A stretch of DNA of 64,000 bases from Phormidesmis sp963789215. GTDB lineage: Bacteria; Cyanobacteriota; Cyanobacteriia; Phormidesmidales; Phormidesmidaceae. The number at the start of each line of letters is the position of its first letter. Position 1 is the first letter of the stretch. A program made the translations under genes and the position numbers. The stretch spans positions 310,001 through 374,000 of the forward strand of contig CAWBJY010000002.1 in the NCBI GenBank assembly GCA_963789215.1, written 5' to 3'. Below are positions 54,943 through 63,338 of this stretch, in pieces. The notes under the pieces were generated by a model that was given only the letters and a program-made list of their open reading frames with translations, searched no databases and had not been told where the DNA came from.

Positions 54943-56235
54943 ATGAAAGCACCCTCTAAAATTATTGACAAACGCCCCGGAAGTGACCAGATGGTGAGCG
55001 ATCATACGGTCGATATAGAGACTGCCGACAGCGGCGATGATGATCGCGAGCCGACTGTGTTTGATCTGTCGCAGGCCGATCTAGAAGACGAAGTTGCGGA
55101 TGTGCATATCACTGGCATTGATGCTGAAGCCCATACGAAAAGCCGGGCTGTGCGCTCTACCGATTTGGTTCGCCTGTACCTGCAAGAAATTGGCAGGGTG
55201 AGCCTGTTAGAAAGAGATGAGGAAGTTGCCGAAGCTCAAAAAGTGCAGCATCACATGGAACTGCTGAAGCTGCGTGATGAGGCGGCGGAGAAGGATGAAG
55301 GTGTCTTAGCGACCTATGTAAAACTACTCAGCACTCGCGACCAGCTAACGGCGCAGCTAAGCCATCGCCCTTCTTTGGAGCGGTGGGCAAAGACGGCGGA
55401 AGTCTCAGCAGAGACGCTAAAACCTACGCTGATAGAAGGTAAACGCTTGTGGGCGGCGCTAGCTGATGTAAGCGTAGAAGAACTAGTGGCGGTGCAAGCT
55501 GAAGGTGTACGCGCCAAAGAGCACATGATCAAGGCGAATTTGCGCTTGGTGGTGTCGGTGGCTAAGAAGTACCAAAATCGCGGGCTAGAGCTATTAGACC
55601 TGATTCAAGAAGGCACTTTGGGCCTAGAGCGAGCGGTTGAAAAGTTTGATCCGACTAAGGGCTATCGGTTTAGCACCTATGCCTACTGGTGGATCCGTCA
55701 GGGAATTACGCGGGCGATCGCCACTCAAAGTCGCACAATTCGCCTGCCGGTGCACATTACCGAAAAGCTGAACAAAATTAAAAAGGCCCAGCGCAAAATT
55801 TCCCAGACGGAAGGACGCACGGCTAAAATTGAAGATATTGCGACTGAGCTAGAAATGACGCCGGAGCAGGTGCGTGAGGTGCTTCAAAAGGTGCCGCGCT
55901 CTGTTTCTTTAGACACTAAGGTGGGTAAAGACCGCGATACGGAGCTGGGCGATCTGCTAGAAACTGAAGATGTTTCGCCTGAAGAACAGCTGATGCGCGA
56001 GTCGCTAAAGCGTGATTTAGAGCAGCTGCTGACTGATTTGACCACTCGAGAACAGGAAGTAATTACGCTGCGCTTTGGCCTGGGTGATGGCGTGCCTTAC
56101 TCGCTCGCTGAGATTGGCCGTACGCTGGAGCTATCGCGTGAACGAGTGCGCCAGATTGAGTCTAAGGCATTGCAAAAGCTGCGCCAGCCCAAGCGCCGTA
56201 ACCGCGTACGGGATTACCTGGAGTCTTTGGGTTAG
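54943..56235 (+). CDS. Group 2 RNA polymerase sigma-70 factor (SigC-like)
   Basis: Sigma factor of 430 residues. An acidic N-terminus (about 80 residues) precedes region 1.2 DLVRLYLQEIGRVSLLERDE. Region 2 has NLRLVVSVAKKYQNRGLELL, DLIQEGTLGLERAVEKFDP and the -10 contact YRFSTYAYWWIRQGITRAI. Regions 3 and 4 follow, with the -35 helix LELSRERVRQIESKALQKLR. It lacks the long region 1.1 of the housekeeping factor. An insertion of about 70 residues between regions 1.2 and 2 (STRDQLTAQLSHRPSLERWA) suggests a SigC-type group 2 factor; assignment within group 2 is uncertain. I prefer ATG 54943 over the in-frame GTG 54898. Confidence 0.8.
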   Translation: MKAPSKIIDKRPGSDQMVSDHTVDIETADSGDDDREPTVFDLSQADLEDEVADVHITGIDAEAHTKSRAVRSTDLVRLYLQEIGRVSLLERDEEVAEAQKVQHHMELLKLRDEAAEKDEGVLATYVKLLSTRDQLTAQLSHRPSLERWAKTAEVSAETLKPTLIEGKRLWAALADVSVEELVAVQAEGVRAKEHMIKANLRLVVSVAKKYQNRGLELLDLIQEGTLGLERAVEKFDPTKGYRFSTYAYWWIRQGITRAIATQSRTIRLPVHITEKLNKIKKAQRKISQTEGRTAKIEDIATELEMTPEQVREVLQKVPRSVSLDTKVGKDRDTELGDLLETEDVSPEEQLMRESLKRDLEQLLTDLTTREQEVITLRFGLGDGVPYSLAEIGRTLELSRERVRQIESKALQKLRQPKRRNRVRDYLESLG

Positions 56236-56300
56236 GCGGTACGGTTGGTTAATGTTTCGACGTTGAAGTCAAAACGTTGAAGTCAAATTAGATTTTTTGT

Positions 56301-56331
56301 CCTCACAAGCGCGTTGCTAGTGGGGATTTTT
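56301..56331 (+). terminator. Rho-independent terminator of the sigma factor gene
   Basis: CCTCAC (56301-56306) pairs with GTGGGG (56320-56325), with an inner AGC/GCT step around GCGTT, followed by ATTTTTG. It lies 66 bases after the sigma stop. A 14-bp duplication (ACGTTGAAGTCAAA twice, 56260-56287) precedes it. Confidence 0.8.
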
Positions 56332-56440
56332 GTTTGTTATTTTCGATGGACGTGAGGGCTGTGCGATCGCAATTTTTAAGCTAGCAGTCTCTAGAGCAGG
56401 CTACACTGAAACCGCTTTTTGTTTTGCAAGCTCGCTGATT

Positions 56441-57316
56441 ATGGGTAAGCGTAGGCGCATTAATAGACCGCTTCGAGCCAGATCTGCTGATGTAGAATCT
56501 GCTCGGCTTTGGAAGTCTTCGGTCTCTGGCATAGAGCTGTTTGAGGCGCGGCTGCTGACGCATAAGTTTGGCAAGCACATTCACGATGCCTATACGATTG
56601 GACTTAACGAAACTGGGCGAGGCCAGTGCTTCCATCGTAAGGAAATGCATCAGCACTATCCAGGTAGCTTTAACTGTATTAATCCGGGGGAGGTTCACAC
56701 GGGAGAGGCGGCGTCTGAGCAAGGCTGGGGGTTTCGTAATCTCTATGTGAGTACGGGTGTTGTTGAACAAGCGATCGCTCAGCTAGATTGGCCTGCTAAC
56801 AAACTTCCCAATTTCTCTCAAATGGTCGTGAATGACCCAGATCTACAACAAACTTTTCGCCAGCTTTTTCATAGCCTAGATGGTCGCACGTCTCAGCTAG
56901 AACAACAATCTCTCTTACTACAGTTTCTCTTTAATCTGTTCTCTAGACATGCCCATATTCAGCAAGTTCCTAAGAATGCGGGTTCGGAGTCGAAGGCAAT
57001 TTTGCAGGTTTTAGACTATTTGGAGACCCATTGTGCGGAAGATGTTTCAGTAACCGATCTGGCGAGCCTGGTAAATCTGAATCCTCACTATCTAATCCGA
57101 TGTTTTAGCCTGCAAGTAGGACTGCCGCCTCACCGCTACAAGCATCACCTGCAGCTTCTAAGGGCAAAGCGATCGCTCCATAGCCCCAAACCGCTGGCTG
57201 AAATTGCGATAGACAGCGGCTTCTACGATCAAAGTCACTTTAATCGAGCTTTTAAGCAAACGTTTGGCTTGCCGCCGGGCCGCTATCGTCGCCACTATCG
57301 TCGCCATCACCGTTAG
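56441..57316 (+). CDS. AraC-family transcriptional regulator
   Basis: Protein of 291 residues. Residues 20-165 form an AraC-type cupin sensor (LLTHKFGKHIHDAYTIGLNE; YPGSFNCINPGEVHTGEA). Residues 190-285 hold the two-HTH DNA-binding domain with VTDLASLVNLNPHYLIRCF and IAIDSGFYDQSHFNRAFKQT, the standard AraC signature. The C-terminus is Arg/His-rich. I chose ATG 56441; the frame extends to a start at 56330 inside the sigma terminator, which is unlikely. The BenE-type transporter gene begins 84 bases downstream and is the natural regulatory target. Confidence 0.9.
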   Translation: MGKRRRINRPLRARSADVESARLWKSSVSGIELFEARLLTHKFGKHIHDAYTIGLNETGRGQCFHRKEMHQHYPGSFNCINPGEVHTGEAASEQGWGFRNLYVSTGVVEQAIAQLDWPANKLPNFSQMVVNDPDLQQTFRQLFHSLDGRTSQLEQQSLLLQFLFNLFSRHAHIQQVPKNAGSESKAILQVLDYLETHCAEDVSVTDLASLVNLNPHYLIRCFSLQVGLPPHRYKHHLQLLRAKRSLHSPKPLAEIAIDSGFYDQSHFNRAFKQTFGLPPGRYRRHYRRHHR

Positions 57317-57400
57317 GTCAATTTTGTCCAAGACGGTCACTGGCTGCTCTAGTAAACTCAGCGGCATATCCTCAATTAGAGCTTAGCGCTCTGTACCTGT

Positions 57401-58570
57401 ATGACCCTAGTTAAAGATTTTTCCTTTTCTGCGGTGGTTGCCGGATTTGTGACGGTGCTGGTGGGATTTACGGGTGCAGGCGTCATTGTCTTTCAGGCGG
57501 CGCAGGCGTTGGGCGCATCTGCTACGGAGATTGGCTCTTGGATGTGGGCGCTGGGCTTAGGCATGGGTATTCCTGGTATTGTGCTGTCCTGGCACTATAA
57601 GGTGCCAATTATTACGGCTTGGTCTACGCCGGGAGCTGCAATGCTGATTACGGCTGCGGCGGGCGTTTCAATGCCGGAGGCGATAGGTGCTTTTTTAATT
57701 TGCGCGGGGCTGATTATCGTCTGCGGGTTTGCGGGCTGGTTTGAGCGGGCAATGAACTGGGTGCCGATGCCGCTGGCTTCGGGAATGCTGGCGGGCGTGT
57801 TGTTGCAGTTTGGGCTAAATGTGTTTGTGGCAATGCAGACGCAGTTTGTGATGGCCCTAGCGATGTTTTGCTGCTATTTGGTAATGCGGCAGAGGCTGCC
57901 TCGCTATGCGGTGCTGGCAACGCTGGTGCTAGGGGTGCTGATTGCTGGCCTGCAGGGGTCGCTTCAGCTAAATGCGATCGCGGTTCGACTGGCGCAGCCG
58001 GTTTTAACGCTGCCGCAGTTTTCGCTGAGTTCGATGGTGGGCGTGGCGCTGCCGCTGTTTGTGGTGACGATGGCGTCTCAGAATGTGCCTGGGGTGGCGG
58101 TAATTCGAGCGTTTGGCTATTCGGAGGTGCCCATTTCCCCGCTAATTGGCTGGACGGGGGTGGCGACTTTTTTAACGGCTCCTTTCGGCGGATTTGCGAT
58201 TAATTTGGCAGCAATTACGGCGGCCATTTCAATGGGTAGAGAAGCGCACGAAGACCCGGATAGGCGCTATGTGGCTGGGATTGCCGTAGGTGTTTTTTAT
58301 ATTCTGGTGGGACTGTTTGGCGCGACGGTGGGGTCTGTGTTTTCGGCGCTGCCTGCGGAATTGGTGATGACAATTGCCGGGATTGCTTTGTTTGGCACGA
58401 TTGGTAAAGGATTGGCAACGGCGCTGTCTGAAGAGGGCGATCGCGAAGCCGCTTTGATTACGTTTTTAGTGACGGCTTCTGGAATGACGCTAGTCGGCAT
58501 TGGTTCTGCCTTTTGGGGATTATTGGCGGGTGGACTTGCGCTTTCGGTTCAAAGAAAGATGAGTCGGTAA
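57401..58570 (+). CDS. BenE-family (benzoate/H+ symporter-like) transporter
   Basis: Membrane transporter of 389 residues with about 12 hydrophobic helices. The signature GFVTVLVGFTGAGVIVFQAA begins it, followed by ITAWSTPGAAMLITA and FVVTMASQNVPGVAVIRAFGY, all typical of BenE within the NCS2/UraA-like fold. Classical BenE imports benzoate in aromatic degraders; in a cyanobacterium without visible ben catabolic genes here, the substrate is open. It lies in one direction with the AraC regulator and may be controlled by it. Confidence 0.85.
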   Translation: MTLVKDFSFSAVVAGFVTVLVGFTGAGVIVFQAAQALGASATEIGSWMWALGLGMGIPGIVLSWHYKVPIITAWSTPGAAMLITAAAGVSMPEAIGAFLICAGLIIVCGFAGWFERAMNWVPMPLASGMLAGVLLQFGLNVFVAMQTQFVMALAMFCCYLVMRQRLPRYAVLATLVLGVLIAGLQGSLQLNAIAVRLAQPVLTLPQFSLSSMVGVALPLFVVTMASQNVPGVAVIRAFGYSEVPISPLIGWTGVATFLTAPFGGFAINLAAITAAISMGREAHEDPDRRYVAGIAVGVFYILVGLFGATVGSVFSALPAELVMTIAGIALFGTIGKGLATALSEEGDREAALITFLVTASGMTLVGIGSAFWGLLAGGLALSVQRKMSR

Positions 58571-58755
58571 TAGTCGTTAAACTGGAGACTTCGATAGCTT
58601 GATTTATAGGTTGCAGGAGTCAAGCGATTCAGATAATCCTCTGTGTATAGAGTTTGCCCTGAAAGGCTATGGCTAGAGAATGACGTGGCGACAAACGAAA
58701 ACAAGATAAATAGATATGCGCCGATTAATTTCTTCTCTCAACAGTCTCAGACTGT

Positions 58756-59055
58756 ATGAATATCTTGAAAGATTGTCGAATTAGATCTTCATTGTCTCAA
58801 AATAGAACAATAGTCCGTCGCTTAGCTTCTGCCTTTGCGATCTCCGTAGCAGCCTCTGTTTCCGTCGGCTTCCATACTCGGCCTGCTCAAGCGCACGTTA
58901 ACACGCAAACTAATCTGCCCACTTCTGGCACCAGCGACAGACAAGCTAGCACGGAAGCGCTGCCAAAGTACCCTGGCCGGGCTGTAAGCCCTACATACAG
59001 CTACAAACTAAGCAGGCACGAACGTATCGGGAACGCTATTTTATCCATTGCATGA
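58756..59055 (+). CDS. Small secreted hypothetical protein
   Basis: Protein of 99 residues with a long signal peptide (ending VSVGFHTRPAQAH, AQA cleavage site near residue 50). The mature part is about 50 residues, Thr/Ser-rich, with a basic aromatic tail SPTYSYKLSRHERIG. No family is recognised. It has an ATG without strong RBS. The signal peptide is the main reason for believing it. It borders the palindromic repeat and the Dps remnant. Confidence 0.45.
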   Translation: MNILKDCRIRSSLSQNRTIVRRLASAFAISVAASVSVGFHTRPAQAHVNTQTNLPTSGTSDRQASTEALPKYPGRAVSPTYSYKLSRHERIGNAILSIA

Positions 59056-59105
59056 GCTGTTCCAAGAGCATTAAGTAGGTAGGTCAAATTACTTGTAAAA
59101 CGCAT

Positions 59106-59160
59106 TTCGGCTACGCTCAATGCTCAATCCACCGTAGCTAGAGGGCTGAGCGTAGTCGAA
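59106..59160. repeat. Palindromic repeat element, copy 1
   Basis: Arms TTCGGCTACGCTCA (59106-59119) and TGAGCGTAGTCGAA (59147-59160) pair with one mismatch around a 27-base loop. The same arm sequence recurs at 59666-59711. Elements with TTCGACTACGCTCA arms look like dispersed REP-like palindromes. Confidence 0.75.
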
Positions 59161-59194
59161 GCCTGGCCTATGCAGTGAGCTTTAACTACACTGA

Positions 59195-59572
59195 GCTACT
59201 TACGAGCAGACTAGCCAAGACGCTGATATGGTTTCGGAGCGGTTGCTTTCTATTGGTGTTTCCTCCGATGGGCGTGCGCCTACTATTGTGCAAACGAGTA
59301 ACCTGCCCGAGATTTCGGGAGGCTTTATTGACGATGCAGAAGTACTGACTTTTTTCACTGCTCAGTATAAACGAGCCGGTGAAAGGCTCTACAGTCGGAT
59401 TAAGGATGTAGAGGATGCCGATCCGACGACGGCAAACCTGCTGCAAGAAGTGGAGAGCGATATTGAAAAATATCAGTGGCAAGTACGTGCGACGTTCCAG
59501 CCAACGCCAACCGATCCTAACTCAGGCGTTGATATCAATAACAACGCGCCGGTTCAAATTCCAGGTTCGTAG
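59195..59572 (+). pseudogene. Dps-family protein, 5'-truncated remnant
   Basis: After TGA 59192-59194 the frame reads YEQTSQDADMVSERLLSIG, VSSDGRAPTI, GGFIDDAEVLTFFTAQY, then NLLQEVESDIEKYQWQVRA. This aligns with the middle and C-terminal helices of the Dps ferritin-like DNA-protection family. The N-terminal part (about 70 residues), including the first ferroxidase ligands and first helix, is missing. The tail PTPTDPNSGVDINNNAPVQI is a C-terminal extension. A start at ATG 59228 could make a 114-residue fragment, but without helix A it should not assemble into a 12-mer cage. The truncation lies 35 bases after palindromic repeat copy 1. Confidence 0.7.
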
Positions 59573-59665
59573 GCGAGTAGAAGAGAGTTGAGGCTCTACT
59601 TCTGAGCTCTGTTGCTAAAATCTCTCTGATTAGTATGTGTTTAGCGTGGTGCGTAAACCGAGGGG

Positions 59666-59711
59666 TGAGCGTAGTCGAACTCCGATGGGGTTTTGGCTTC
59701 GACTACGCTCA
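59666..59711. repeat. Palindromic repeat element, copy 2
   Basis: TGAGCGTAGTCGAA (59666-59679) and its exact reverse complement TTCGACTACGCTCA (59698-59711) flank an 18-base loop, with more pairing on the outside (GGG-like/GCC). Together with copy 1 it brackets the Dps remnant. On the minus strand it lies beyond the methyltransferase stop (59812) and could slow transcription. Confidence 0.85.
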
Positions 59712-59811
59712 GCCAGCGTAAACATCGATCTATAATTTTTCGCTAAACACGTACTCCAATTAATCGGAGAGAGCGTGCAATAGGCGCACGATTGCTTGAC
59801 CTGATAAGACT

Positions 59812-60867
59812 TTACTTAGTGAGGCTGAATTCCATGCCCGAAAGGCTGTTGCTAGTTTTAATAATACGCTCTAGCTTGAAGCCGCTTTTCTCAAACAGCG
59901 TCTGAAACTGTTTTTTAGTTCGCCAACCGCCACCAGGCGTGGCTACATTAATCTGTACTGCGAAGATGCCGGGCATGATACCATCGGCTTCGGTTTTAGG
60001 TTCGTCAATATCGGGAACGAAGGACTGCAAGAGGATTAGCCGACCTGAGTCTGGGAGGGCCGCTTTGCAGTTTGCCAGTATTTTCATGGCATCTGCGTCG
60101 CTCCATGCAGAAATAAAATGCTTCATAACGATGGCATCGGCCCCTTTCGGTACGGACTTAAAAACGTCTCCTGTTTTTATTTCTACAGCATTAGGATCGA
60201 CGTTTTGGCCGTTCATATATTCTCTTGCCGTATCTGCAACGTCTGGCAAGTCAAACAGAATGCCCTGGCAGCCATAGCGCTTAACGATGCTAGCGATCAG
60301 TCCGCCTTGCCCGCCGCCAACGTCCATTACAGTGTCGTACTGACTAAAGTCATAAGCGTCTAGCAATCCATCTACCTGGGAACCGGTGAGAAAGCTCATT
60401 GCTTTGATGAAGGTGTCTTTACTCCACTCGTTGTCGTAGCAGTAGTCGTAAACGCCTTTGCCATTCGCTAGTTCAAAAGGAACAACGCCTTTGGCTAATC
60501 CTTCTGGCAGCGCTTTCCAAGCGTCCCACTGAGCGGGTTCTATAAGGTGCATAGCCAGATGACCTGCCGAAGGTGCTTTGTTAGTTACCAGCAGTTTAGA
60601 AGTTTCTGTGGGTGCAAAAATTCTCCCTGGTTTCTCTTCTAATACATCGACATGAGCGAGTCCTCTAAGCACGAAGTACAAGCGTTCGGCATCGGTGTCA
60701 GTATGCTTGGCTATGGCTTCTACAGACTGTTCTCCTTGATCGTCTAAAAGATCAAAAATGCCAAGCTTGGTTGAGACATAGAGGCACTGACTCTTAACGA
60801 AGGTTAGCATTAGGTCGAAGACTCTTTGCTTTGCTTGAGTGTTGGGATTCTCTGTGATAGTTGCCAT
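59812..60867 (-). CDS. Plant-COMT-like (family 2) SAM-dependent methyltransferase in the MAA cluster
   Basis: Methyltransferase of 351 residues. N-terminal helices form the winged-helix dimerisation domain (LYVSTKLGIFDLLDD; RLYFVLRGLAHVDVLEE). The SAM site is TVMDVGGGQGGLIASIV near residue 180, with FDLPDV near 206 and GDVFKSVPKGADAIVMKH. In O-methyltransferases of this group the catalytic His sits in a M-K-x-x-x-H-D-W-x-D pattern; here it reads MKHFISAWSD, so Ser253 replaces that His. The gene lies 74 bases after mysC on the same strand. Its product may methylate an MAA or an unlinked substrate, possibly at N or C rather than O. It is not the mysB-type enzyme, which belongs to a different O-MT family. 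Confidence 0.85.
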   Translation of the reverse strand: MATITENPNTQAKQRVFDLMLTFVKSQCLYVSTKLGIFDLLDDQGEQSVEAIAKHTDTDAERLYFVLRGLAHVDVLEEKPGRIFAPTETSKLLVTNKAPSAGHLAMHLIEPAQWDAWKALPEGLAKGVVPFELANGKGVYDYCYDNEWSKDTFIKAMSFLTGSQVDGLLDAYDFSQYDTVMDVGGGQGGLIASIVKRYGCQGILFDLPDVADTAREYMNGQNVDPNAVEIKTGDVFKSVPKGADAIVMKHFISAWSDADAMKILANCKAALPDSGRLILLQSFVPDIDEPKTEADGIMPGIFAVQINVATPGGGWRTKKQFQTLFEKSGFKLERIIKTSNSLSGMEFSLTK

Positions 60868-60880
60868 CTGTTTGGGAGCT

Positions 60881-60925
60881 GTTGAAAGTGAATAGTTGTT
60901 GAAAGTAGATAGTTGTTGAAGTGAG
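60881..60925. repeat. 17-bp tandem duplication
   Basis: GTTGAAAGTGAATAGTT (60881-60897) is followed by GTTGAAAGTAGATAGTT (60898-60914) and a partial third copy. It fills the gap between mysC and the methyltransferase gene, just upstream of the latter's start. Confidence 0.8.
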
Positions 60926-60941
60926 GGTTAAGCGGAGTGGA

Positions 60942-62315
60942 TTAGTCGCCTCCTAGCTCGACTAGCTTGCCAATGTTGAAGTCGATTTTGACCCAGCCTT
61001 TGAGGCGGCGGAGATTGTCGAGTAACAGAAGAGGAATTTGCCAGTTGTGTAACATGAGGAAGGGTAGCGGGTCGGCTGGGCTGAGAACGGCATCGGTGCC
61101 CTGCGTAACTTTGTTCCACCAAGCGCTTAGTTCGGGGAGAGTGCGAATGCCAAGGAGTCGCCAGAGCTCGTGGTACATCCAGTAGGTGGGCTGGCTGTTG
61201 GGTAGAGGGGTGATGGGCGATTCGTTTGGGTTACCGTCATCAAGGTAGGCTTGGGCGACATCGGGGTGGTCGTGAAACATGGTGATGGCGGAGTGGAGAC
61301 GCGGATTGCATTCGATAGGATAGACGGTGCCTGATTCGGTTTGAATCATGTCGAAGCAGACCTGACCGGTGATGTTCATCTTTTGAACAAACGTGTTTAC
61401 CCATTGGTAGATGGCAAGATTGTCTACCTGTTCGTAGTTGATTTGAAAGGGGGAAGATTTGGAGCAGCAGTGGAGTCTGATTTGGCCTTTGCGCACCGTG
61501 GCGTGAAAGCAGTATTCTTGGCCGCGTATGAATTCTTGCATTACCCAGGGCTTCGATTCGCTGATGGGAAGGGTGCGAATGTAGCCTTCCATGTCAGGAA
61601 AGGGCAGCAGCGTCAGGTCTAGGCGTAGCACTGAGTCGTAGGGAATGCTTTTGATGATGTATTGACTGCCATCGCTTTGAAAGTCGAAGTCTAGGACTTG
61701 CTGCGGGTCGGTGATGCGAAATACTTTAGGCGTAGATAGGCCGAACGATGCGGCTTTGCTGCAAAAGGCGTATTTGTCGTCGAGGATAGCAGTTTCTTCG
61801 GGTTCTAGATGAATAGACTCGCAATAGGGATCTAGAACCTTCTTTGCTAGGGAATCGTAGTAGCTAGCGACTGGGCTGGAGACTGGAATAAATACGTCGA
61901 TATTATGGTCTTGAACAATCTTCAATAGACCCTGGCAGTAACCGTCGCTGTCTTGCTCGGGGGCCGGGACAGTGAAAAAACTTTGGACTGCCTGTGAGAA
62001 GCGATGGCCGGATAGCCAGTATTTGTGCGTTTCGACTAGATAGACTTCGTGACCATCTCGATGAAAAGACCGCGCTAGCTGGAGCGCTTTGGTCATTTTT
62101 GCGCCGGTTATGAGAATTCTTTTCTTTTGAGGGTTGGGCGTAGCGCTGGCTGTTTGGGTTGGGTTTCGGTAGATCGCGCTGATTGCTAAGGATGAGAGAA
62201 TCATCCCGATGTTGAATGGTAGGAGGAGGAGTAATAGGGTGAGGGTGCCTATGTTTTTGAACGCTGCCGAGAGGAATCCGAAGCGAGGCTCTGAAGGAAA
62301 TGAAGCCTGAGACAT
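60942..62315 (-). CDS. mysC: ATP-grasp mycosporine-glycine synthase
   Basis: ATP-grasp ligase of 457 residues that joins glycine to 4-deoxygadusol to make mycosporine-glycine. A membrane helix lies near 18-40 (IGTLTLLLLLLPFNIGMILS). Then ILITGAKMTKALQLARSFHR, THKYWLSGHRFS and FIPVSSPVASYYDSLAKK follow. The ATP-grasp residues include YIIKSIPYDSV, WVMQEFIRGQEYCFH and YPIECNPRLHSAITMF. The C-terminus RLKGWVKIDFNIGKLVELGG is the hallmark of MysC. I chose ATG 62315 (MSQASF) five bases after the mysB stop; the long upstream extension is antisense-like Arg/His-rich sequence. Second-strand order mysA-mysB-mysC is standard. Confidence 0.93.
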   Translation of the reverse strand: MSQASFPSEPRFGFLSAAFKNIGTLTLLLLLLPFNIGMILSSLAISAIYRNPTQTASATPNPQKKRILITGAKMTKALQLARSFHRDGHEVYLVETHKYWLSGHRFSQAVQSFFTVPAPEQDSDGYCQGLLKIVQDHNIDVFIPVSSPVASYYDSLAKKVLDPYCESIHLEPEETAILDDKYAFCSKAASFGLSTPKVFRITDPQQVLDFDFQSDGSQYIIKSIPYDSVLRLDLTLLPFPDMEGYIRTLPISESKPWVMQEFIRGQEYCFHATVRKGQIRLHCCSKSSPFQINYEQVDNLAIYQWVNTFVQKMNITGQVCFDMIQTESGTVYPIECNPRLHSAITMFHDHPDVAQAYLDDGNPNESPITPLPNSQPTYWMYHELWRLLGIRTLPELSAWWNKVTQGTDAVLSPADPLPFLMLHNWQIPLLLLDNLRRLKGWVKIDFNIGKLVELGGD

Positions 62316-62320
62316 TTTAT

Positions 62321-63187
62321 TTACCTGCTCGCTGGTTCTGGAGAACGGCGCTTGATGATGGTGAAACCGTCTCGGATGGGAAGCATGACCTGTTCTACTC
62401 TGGGATCTTGGGCGACAAATTGATTGAACTGGGCGATCGCACGTCCGTTCTCTGTCCACTGGTCTTCTCCTAAATAAGGCTGACCCTGCATCAACGTATT
62501 GTCTACGCAGATAAAGCCTTGAGGTGCGAGTAGCGGCGTGTCTATCAACAAGTTTACGTAGTCGATATAGCCGCCTTTGTCGGCGTCGATAAAGGCAAGG
62601 TCAAATGATTCGTTGCTCTCTATGAGCTGGCGAAGGGTTTCTACGGCGGGTGCAACCGTGACTTCAATTTTGTCTCCATGGGGAGATGCTTCGAAGCAGC
62701 GCTGGGCGAACTGAGCGGCGTAGTCGTCTACTTCGCAGGCTAGAAGGAAGCCGTCGGTAGGTAGGGCTTCTGCGATCGCCAATGCGGAATATCCGGTGAA
62801 CATGCCAATTTCTAGCACTCGCTTTGCGCCGCTAATAGAAACCAGCATTTTGAGCAACTGCCCTTCTAGGTGGCCCGAGAGCATTTCTTGCTCTAGCGCC
62901 TTGGTGGTTTTGCCGGTGTTGAAGCGATCGCCCCAATTTTCTTGCTGTGTGGCTTTCGTCAGTTGGGCAAGTGCTACTGACTCATCTGTTGTACAAGCTT
63001 CTATGTAAGGGTCTAAACCTGCTGCAAGCCGAGTTGCCTGTGCGAGTGCCGCTCTGAACTGCGGTGAAACTGACTCGCGCTCGGCGGCAGCCTGAAGCTG
63101 CTCTAGCTGCTGAACAAGGATACCTAATGGCGTAACTGGCCTGGCGGTTATGGGGGTGACATCAATAGTCTCTGCGGCGCTTACCAT
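62321..63187 (-). CDS. mysB: O-methyltransferase of the MAA pathway
   Basis: Class I SAM O-methyltransferase of 288 residues (O-MT family 3 fold). It methylates the product of MysA to give 4-deoxygadusol. The core has GAKRVLEIGMFTGYSALAIAEAL, LLACEVDDYAAQFAQRCF, FDLAFIDADKGGYIDYV with the metal ligand DAD, and VDNTLMQGQPYL. The N-terminus ITARPVTPLGILVQQLEQ and the EQEMLSGHLEGQLLKML segment match MysB of Anabaena. Its stop lies five bases before mysC, so the two are coupled. Upstream is a repeat-rich 150-base gap to mysA. Confidence 0.93.
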   Translation of the reverse strand: MVSAAETIDVTPITARPVTPLGILVQQLEQLQAAAERESVSPQFRAALAQATRLAAGLDPYIEACTTDESVALAQLTKATQQENWGDRFNTGKTTKALEQEMLSGHLEGQLLKMLVSISGAKRVLEIGMFTGYSALAIAEALPTDGFLLACEVDDYAAQFAQRCFEASPHGDKIEVTVAPAVETLRQLIESNESFDLAFIDADKGGYIDYVNLLIDTPLLAPQGFICVDNTLMQGQPYLGEDQWTENGRAIAQFNQFVAQDPRVEQVMLPIRDGFTIIKRRSPEPASR

Positions 63188-63230
63188 TTTGAGAGCATTC
63201 TCCTACGTTTTTTGGGTTTGGAACAACGCG

Positions 63231-63334
63231 CCTGATGCTTCGAGTCCTGGTGCTTCGAGTCCTGATGCTTCGAGCCATTCAGGCGCACTTGGTCAGGCGC
63301 ATTTGATTAGGCGCATTTGATTAGGCGCGTTTGG
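63231..63334. repeat. Two adjacent tandem repeat arrays between mysA and mysB
   Basis: Array 1 has unit CCTGATGCTTCGAGT (15 bp) three times at 63231-63275. Array 2 has unit AGGCGCATTTGATT (14 bp) at 63281, 63295 and 63309, with a partial copy at 63323. Together they fill most of the gap, leaving array 2 abutting the mysA stop. No spacers, so not CRISPR. Confidence 0.9.
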
Positions 63335-63338
63335 AGAG

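Noticed and set aside
62316..62459. N-terminal extension of mysC
   Set aside because: The extra 48 residues are Arg/His-rich and overlap the mysB end; family members begin at the later Met.
63231..63334. CRISPR-like array near the MAA genes
   Set aside because: Direct tandem repeats with no spacers and no cas genes.
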